A DNA stretch of 64,000 nucleotides. Source: Natrinema gari JCM 14663. Its GTDB lineage: Archaea > Halobacteriota > Halobacteria > Halobacteriales > Natrialbaceae. This document shows positions 63,067-64,000 of this stretch, piece by piece. The stretch lies in the NCBI RefSeq assembly GCF_000337175.1, contig NZ_AOIJ01000033.1:1-64000 (forward strand), given 5' to 3'. The notes below the pieces were generated by a model. That model saw only the letters and a list, made by a program, of their open reading frames with translations, made no database searches and was not told where the DNA came from. The position numbers and the translations under genes are program-made. Numbering within the stretch: position 1 is the stretch's first letter; each line of letters starts with the position of its first letter.

Positions 63067-63090
63067 ACGCCGCGCTGTGAATAGACATAT

Positions 63091-63267
63091 ATGGACGTTC
63101 CGTACGACCTCAACTCGTACGTTCGAGTGCTGAAAATGGCGACGACACCCTCCACTGAGGAGTTCCTCCAGGTATCGAAAATCGCCGGGGCCGGTATCCT
63201 GCTAGTCGGTCTTATGGGATTCCTCATCGGCGCGATCATGCTGCTCCTGCCCGGTGGTGGCGTCTAA
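63091..63267 (+). CDS. secE: Preprotein translocase subunit SecE (Sec61-gamma)
   Basis: A 58-aa protein with one membrane helix. A short amphipathic part ([27 protein letters not shown]) precedes the hydrophobic segment [20 protein letters not shown] near the C-terminus. This is the standard archaeal SecE layout. It clamps SecY in the protein-conducting channel. Its stop overlaps the spt5 ATG by one base (TAATG), an arrangement kept across archaea, which makes the assignment secure despite its size. Confidence 0.95.
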   Translation: MDVPYDLNSYVRVLKMATTPSTEEFLQVSKIAGAGILLVGLMGFLIGAIMLLLPGGGV

Positions 63268-63704
63268 TGGGTATCTTCGCTGTCAAAACGACGGCGAGCC
63301 AGGAGCGGACCGTCGCGGACATGATCATCAACCGCGAGGAGTCGGAGATCCACGCCGCGCTCGCGCCCGACTCGCTGACCTCCTACGTCATGGTCGAGGC
63401 CGAAGGCGATGCAGTCCTCAACCGCGTCCTCGAGGACATTCCGCACGCACGGAGTATCGTTCCCGGCGAGTCGGACATCTCTGAGGTCGAACACTTCCTC
63501 TCGCCGAAGCCGGATGTCGAAGGGATCGCCGAGGGCGACATCGTCGAACTCATCGCCGGTCCGTTCAAGGGTGAGAAAGCGCAGGTCCAACGGATCGACG
63601 AGGGCAAAGACCAGGTGACGGTCGAACTGTACGAGGCGACGGTTCCGATTCCCGTGACGGTGCGGGGCGACCAGATTCGCGTGCTCGATTCCGACGAACG
63701 GTAG
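63267..63704 (+). CDS. spt5: Transcription elongation factor Spt5 (NusG)
   Basis: A 145-aa NusG/Spt5 protein. The NGN domain spans about 1-82 ([39 protein letters not shown]) and the KOW domain about 88-145 ([22 protein letters not shown]). With Spt4 it closes the RNA polymerase clamp and supports elongation; the KOW domain contacts other factors such as ribosomal proteins. It is translated together with secE. Confidence 0.97.
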   Translation: MGIFAVKTTASQERTVADMIINREESEIHAALAPDSLTSYVMVEAEGDAVLNRVLEDIPHARSIVPGESDISEVEHFLSPKPDVEGIAEGDIVELIAGPFKGEKAQVQRIDEGKDQVTVELYEATVPIPVTVRGDQIRVLDSDER

Positions 63705-63957
63705 TTCGTCAGCCACCGACCCGATCCGTTCCATCGCGGATCGGCCCCGACGACTCAGCGGGTGTCTCTTCTCGACTCGGTCGTCGCACCCATCGCGCCG
63801 TCGTCAGCGCGTTTCGCAGCACTCTCGAGTCCCCACTGACCGAGCGTCCACTGTAGCCGTTTGCATATGGACGCCAATATAGCAGAACACAGACAAAAAT
63901 TATTTTCTCCGATAGCGAAACATAGTTCGTTCGCAGCAGCTATGCGAACGGGATCCA

Positions 63958-64000
63958 ATGCCAGCAAACGAACACACGGATTCGACCGCAGCGAACAGTG
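63958..64000 (+). CDS. Possible start of a further gene cut by the window end
   Basis: After an AT-rich patch with AAAAATTATTTTC around 63895-63907, an ATG at 63958 opens a frame (MPANEHTDSTAAN) that runs off the window. Its composition, with Glu, Asp, Thr and Ala, is compatible with a haloarchaeal N-terminus. A second frame from ATG 63943 is also open. Only about 14 codons can be read, so this is tentative. The 63705-63957 gap holds nothing else that I recognise. Confidence 0.3.
   Translation, partial: MPANEHTDSTAANS

Noticed and set aside
63755-63967. A 70-codon minus-strand frame after spt5
   Set aside because: No motif, no promoter in the right place, and it covers the AT-rich region likely to be the promoter of the next plus-strand gene.
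1-64000. CRISPR arrays, rRNA genes or a replication origin
   Set aside because: No regularly spaced repeat series, no conserved rRNA segments, and no Orc1/Cdc6 gene with origin repeats were seen.

Overview
The window is chromosomal-type DNA from a halophilic archaeon (class Halobacteria). The evidence is high GC, abundant TCGA/CTCGAG, strongly acidic proteins, AT-rich archaeal TATA boxes 25-35 bases before start codons, and family-specific genes: KorAB, Bat-type HTH regulators, TFS, SecE-Spt5, archaeal RecJ, SAMP-type JAMM protease, F420-type monooxygenase and Tat-dominated secretion. A Natrialbales relative (Natrinema/Haloterrigena type) is a weaker inference. The first 18 bases are not biological: they match the Tn5/Nextera mosaic end, so this is a contig start that kept library adapter.

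Layout. 0-4.3 kb: the Hsp70 chaperone locus (grpE 3' end, dnaK, a 65-aa membrane protein, dnaJ). 4.4-10 kb: single genes (DJ-1/PfpI, acyl-CoA-ligase-like fragment, HAD phosphatase, M48 protease, GNAT) and a decayed Rieske/FAD-oxidoreductase patch. 10-17.3 kb: central metabolism (methylmalonyl-CoA mutase and epimerase, ferredoxin-reductase-like protein, 2-oxoacid:ferredoxin oxidoreductase alpha-beta). 17.3-28.7 kb: lipoprotein, aminotransferase, broken quinone reductase, F420-dependent oxidoreductase, PhoD, GlcD-type oxidase, a secreted HExxH protein, a ThDP decarboxylase, a UbiA prenyltransferase and a zinc-ribbon microprotein. 28.7-29.5 kb: a gene-free stretch with several perfect inverted repeats. 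29.5-34.7 kb: a K+ uptake locus (TrkH, two TrkA-like proteins, two Usp proteins, one unknown) behind a promoter with a symmetric repeat pattern. 34.9-35.5 kb: decayed TrkA-C and GNAT sequence. 35.5-50.2 kb: housekeeping (YchF/Obg-type GTPase, MutY, RecJ-like DHH, JAMM protease, RibL, IlvD, MptG-like kinase fold, TFS) mixed with regulators and small zinc proteins. 50.3-54.7 kb: accessory patch (SnoaL-like protein, Bat-type regulator, IS5 remnant, APC-Usp permease, IS6 remnant). 54.7-64 kb: HTH-GNAT paralogue, DinB, membrane J-protein, MBF1-like regulator, AlaX pseudogene, gluconate/xylonate dehydratase with KDPG aldolase, an HtrA-type protease, and secE-spt5.

Functional links. MCM plus epimerase serve propionyl/methylmalonyl-CoA interconversion, although the B12-binding subunit is not here. 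The dehydratase and KDPG aldolase are two steps of the semi-phosphorylative Entner-Doudoroff route. TrkH with TrkA and Usp proteins forms an osmotic K+ uptake module. JAMM, a 30-codon ORF and RibL are packed head to tail. No CRISPR array, rRNA, convincing tRNA or complete insertion sequence was seen.

The strongest unexplained signals are the structured gap at 28.73-29.52 kb, the trk promoter repeats at 34.69-34.74 kb, the JAMM-microORF-RibL packing, the secreted HECGH protein, and a set of four decayed loci, two of which have lost internal protein segments. I did not find a clearly new multi-gene defence or mobile system.
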